Of a DNA stretch of 64,000 bases, positions 62,249 to 64,000 are shown one piece after another. Both the position numbers and the translations under genes were made by a program. The notes beneath the pieces were generated by a model. The model was not told where the DNA came from. It made no database searches and was given only the letters and a program-made list of their open reading frames with translations. Location: the NCBI RefSeq assembly GCF_000275845.1, contig NW_006766888.1:1193842-1257841 (forward strand), given 5' to 3'. The first letter of the stretch is position 1, and each line of letters begins with the position of its first letter. This stretch comes from Dichomitus squalens LYAD-421 SS1. Its lineage: Eukaryota > Basidiomycota > Agaricomycetes > Polyporales > Polyporaceae.

Positions 62249-63922
62249 ATGAGAGTCCCGAATTCACGTATATGCTCTTTACCCTCTTTACCTCCCGAAT
62301 TGCTGCGGTTAATAGGCGACGCGCTCCTCGGTATACAAGAATGGACTGCAGATGAGAACATAGACTCCATCGGGCTGCGAACGCTCCCTGTACTCGCGAG
62401 GACGGCTCACTTTCTCTGTGAGCCGGCGTTGGACGCACTCTGGGACACTTTGCCTGACTTTGGCGTCTTGGTATACCTACTACCCCGGGATGCATGGAAT
62501 ATGGAGACTGTGGACGTGTCCCGAGCTCCGCAATCCTTCCATTATGTTGTACGTCAAAATTCCTACTGTATTTACTCAAGCTCTCATCCTTCCTCAGTTC
62601 ATGACCCGACCTCTAACGGATGAAGAGTTCGGGCGTCTTGCGTATTACACCCCTCGCGTCAAGCGTGTCCAAGAGTTGTGCTCCCTCTTCCCGTCACGTT
62701 TTCATGGCTACATCACCTTCGAGACCTCGATCCTCGCAGCACTTGCTTCCCTATGGAGCACGAGCTAGCCTCTTTTCCATAACCTCCGCGTCGTTCGTCT
62801 GAATCCCGCACATGACCAGTACAAGCTCTACTATCGATACTTCCACGTTCTTTTCGGGGACCAGCTGCGACATATTTCTAGCGATGCAACCGCCTTCTCG
62901 AACTCCAAAGACGTGAAACCAGAATACTATCGGCAGATGCTCATGAGGTTGCAGGAGACCGCGCCGCTTCTCACGCGTTTCGAATTGAAGGTCGACGCCG
63001 AGCCGTACTCTCCCATTATCCATTCGGCGATGTATTCCGCCATCTACAGCTTCAAGCATCTCGTCAGCGTTCGCACTGGAGCGTTGCCGATGGACATGCC
63101 GACTATCCGTTATCTCGCCGCGCTCCCTCACTTGGAGATCATGGAGATCAGACCGGCGGACAGTATCAGCCCCAGAGACCTCCACTGGCTTGGTACGACT
63201 AGGCTCGCAGTTCACTTCCCAAATCCCCGTGAAGTTCATCTCCAACACCACGTAGCCCCGGATCCCCTAGCCACCATTCTACTGCACATTCACTCTGCAC
63301 GCCTCGAAACCATCCATATCACGGCCGTCACTCAAGATACCCCGATCCCTATGGGCCATGCTCTGCAGTTGCTTTCCGTGGTGCTTTCGCGCAACGGCAG
63401 CGCGATCATCAAGCAGCTCCATCTCACTATACCCGTAGACAGGACTAGCGACGTGGCAATGATTGATCAGCACTTCGAGCCGCTTGATAGGCTAGGACAC
63501 CTGACGCACCTGAGGCTCCAGTTCCACTGTCCAGTCATCGTAACCGAAGCAGCGCTGGCACGGGCAGCAGAAGCATGGCCGAACATCCGCGAGCTCACAA
63601 TTTATCCATATTTCAACCAGACGGAATCTCTGGTAGAATGTCGCTACTCCCAGCCGATTTACGCCAATCTCGAGCTGGCTTGGCTGACATGATATGCCCC
63701 TTGGAGCGATTGGAGGTTGAGATGTCCGAGTCATTGTTCTCAGAACCGCCGATGGAGGTTGCAACATTCCTGCTCGACATATTTCCGAGACTGGAGGGGG
63801 TGGCTTCACAATATCCATACGCGTTCTGGCTGACTGTCAACATGGACTGCATCCCGTACTTGGCTCAGCAGCGAGGACGGGAACGGAGGAGGTCATTGGA
63901 CGGACCCAGCAGCCGATGGTAG
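62249..63922 (+). pseudogene. F-box/LRR-like gene with in-frame TAG and a late frameshift
   Basis: ATG 62249 begins MRVPNSRICSLPSLPPELLRLIGDALL, an F-box start, with APALDALWDTL-like text after it. Exon 1 ends at 62548 and exon 2 starts at 62598, both phase 0. The frame reaches TAG at 62766-62768 (LWSTS-stop-PLFHNLRVVRLNP) and then continues open in the same frame for about 300 codons of leucine-rich-like sequence (FEHL- and LPHLEIMEI-type repeats). Near 63630 the reading passes from NQTESL to a neighbouring frame carrying LADMICPLERLEVEMSES, ending at TAG 63922. An intron cannot remove the stop without losing conserved text. Decay, readthrough or sequence error are all possible. Confidence 0.6.
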
Positions 63923-64000
63923 CTATATAGCAAGCAGTCCTGGGTTTGATATTCTTCACAGGGAAGTTGCGTATACTGCAGTACGATTTCCGAGCGGCGT

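Overview
This is a fungal nuclear window, almost certainly from an Agaricomycete basidiomycete. The evidence is the dense multi-exon genes with 50-60 nt introns, exons as short as 9-16 nt, a divergent Fet3/Ftr1 iron-uptake pair, a profilin split after 13 coding bases, and fungal-type families (Kre9-like wall protein, EG45/expansin-like secreted protein, fungal-type kinase remnants, F-box proteins). It is a draft assembly: one run of 76 N (18643-18718) is flanked by identical 866-bp sequences, best read as two overlapping contig ends that were never merged.

Layout. 1-9.2 kb is housekeeping: a BTB/POZ protein cut by the left edge (-), a tandem PARP-type zinc-finger protein (-), a small RING protein (+) and the HIRA/Hir1 histone chaperone (+). 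9.5-11.6 kb holds a conserved single-pass membrane protein and a 9-exon secreted double-psi beta-barrel protein. 11.6-25 kb is an accessory, decay-rich stretch. It contains a pseudogene with a nonsense codon and a 7-bp duplication, a half copy of the same family, a NoxR-like remnant, an APH-like kinase with an altered catalytic loop, HIRA-derived fragments around the gap, and two RPA70N-like small OB-fold genes. 25-35.2 kb has a 1209-aa F-box protein (-), a basic low-complexity protein with four copies of a VLLPARK motif (-), a SAM methyltransferase (+) and a four-helix membrane protein (+).

35.8-40.6 kb is the reductive iron uptake pair: Fet3-type multicopper ferroxidase (-) and Ftr1 permease (+), divergently transcribed from about 800 bp that contains two perfect ATCAGATAA sites, the consensus of fungal iron-responsive GATA repressors. 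Fet3 oxidises Fe(II) and hands Fe(III) to Ftr1, so joint control from one promoter makes sense. 42.2-43.1 kb is an inverted diverged copy of the locus at 13.8-14.65 kb, joined here to another HIRA fragment. It is followed by profilin (-), a histidine acid phosphatase (-) and a giant BEACH-WD40 trafficking protein (-; 46.8-54.6 kb). 54.9-57 kb contains a frameshifted fungal-type kinase and an unknown remnant. 57.5-60.7 kb is the mitochondrial 2-oxoglutarate dehydrogenase E1 (-), then a Kre9/Knh1-like wall protein (-) and an F-box/LRR-like gene (+) broken by an in-frame TAG.

Most exon models below were built by hand from GT-AG sites, and several were checked by summing exon lengths to a whole number of codons. 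No RNA genes or CRISPR arrays were recognised. Function calls rest on remembered family motifs, not on searches.
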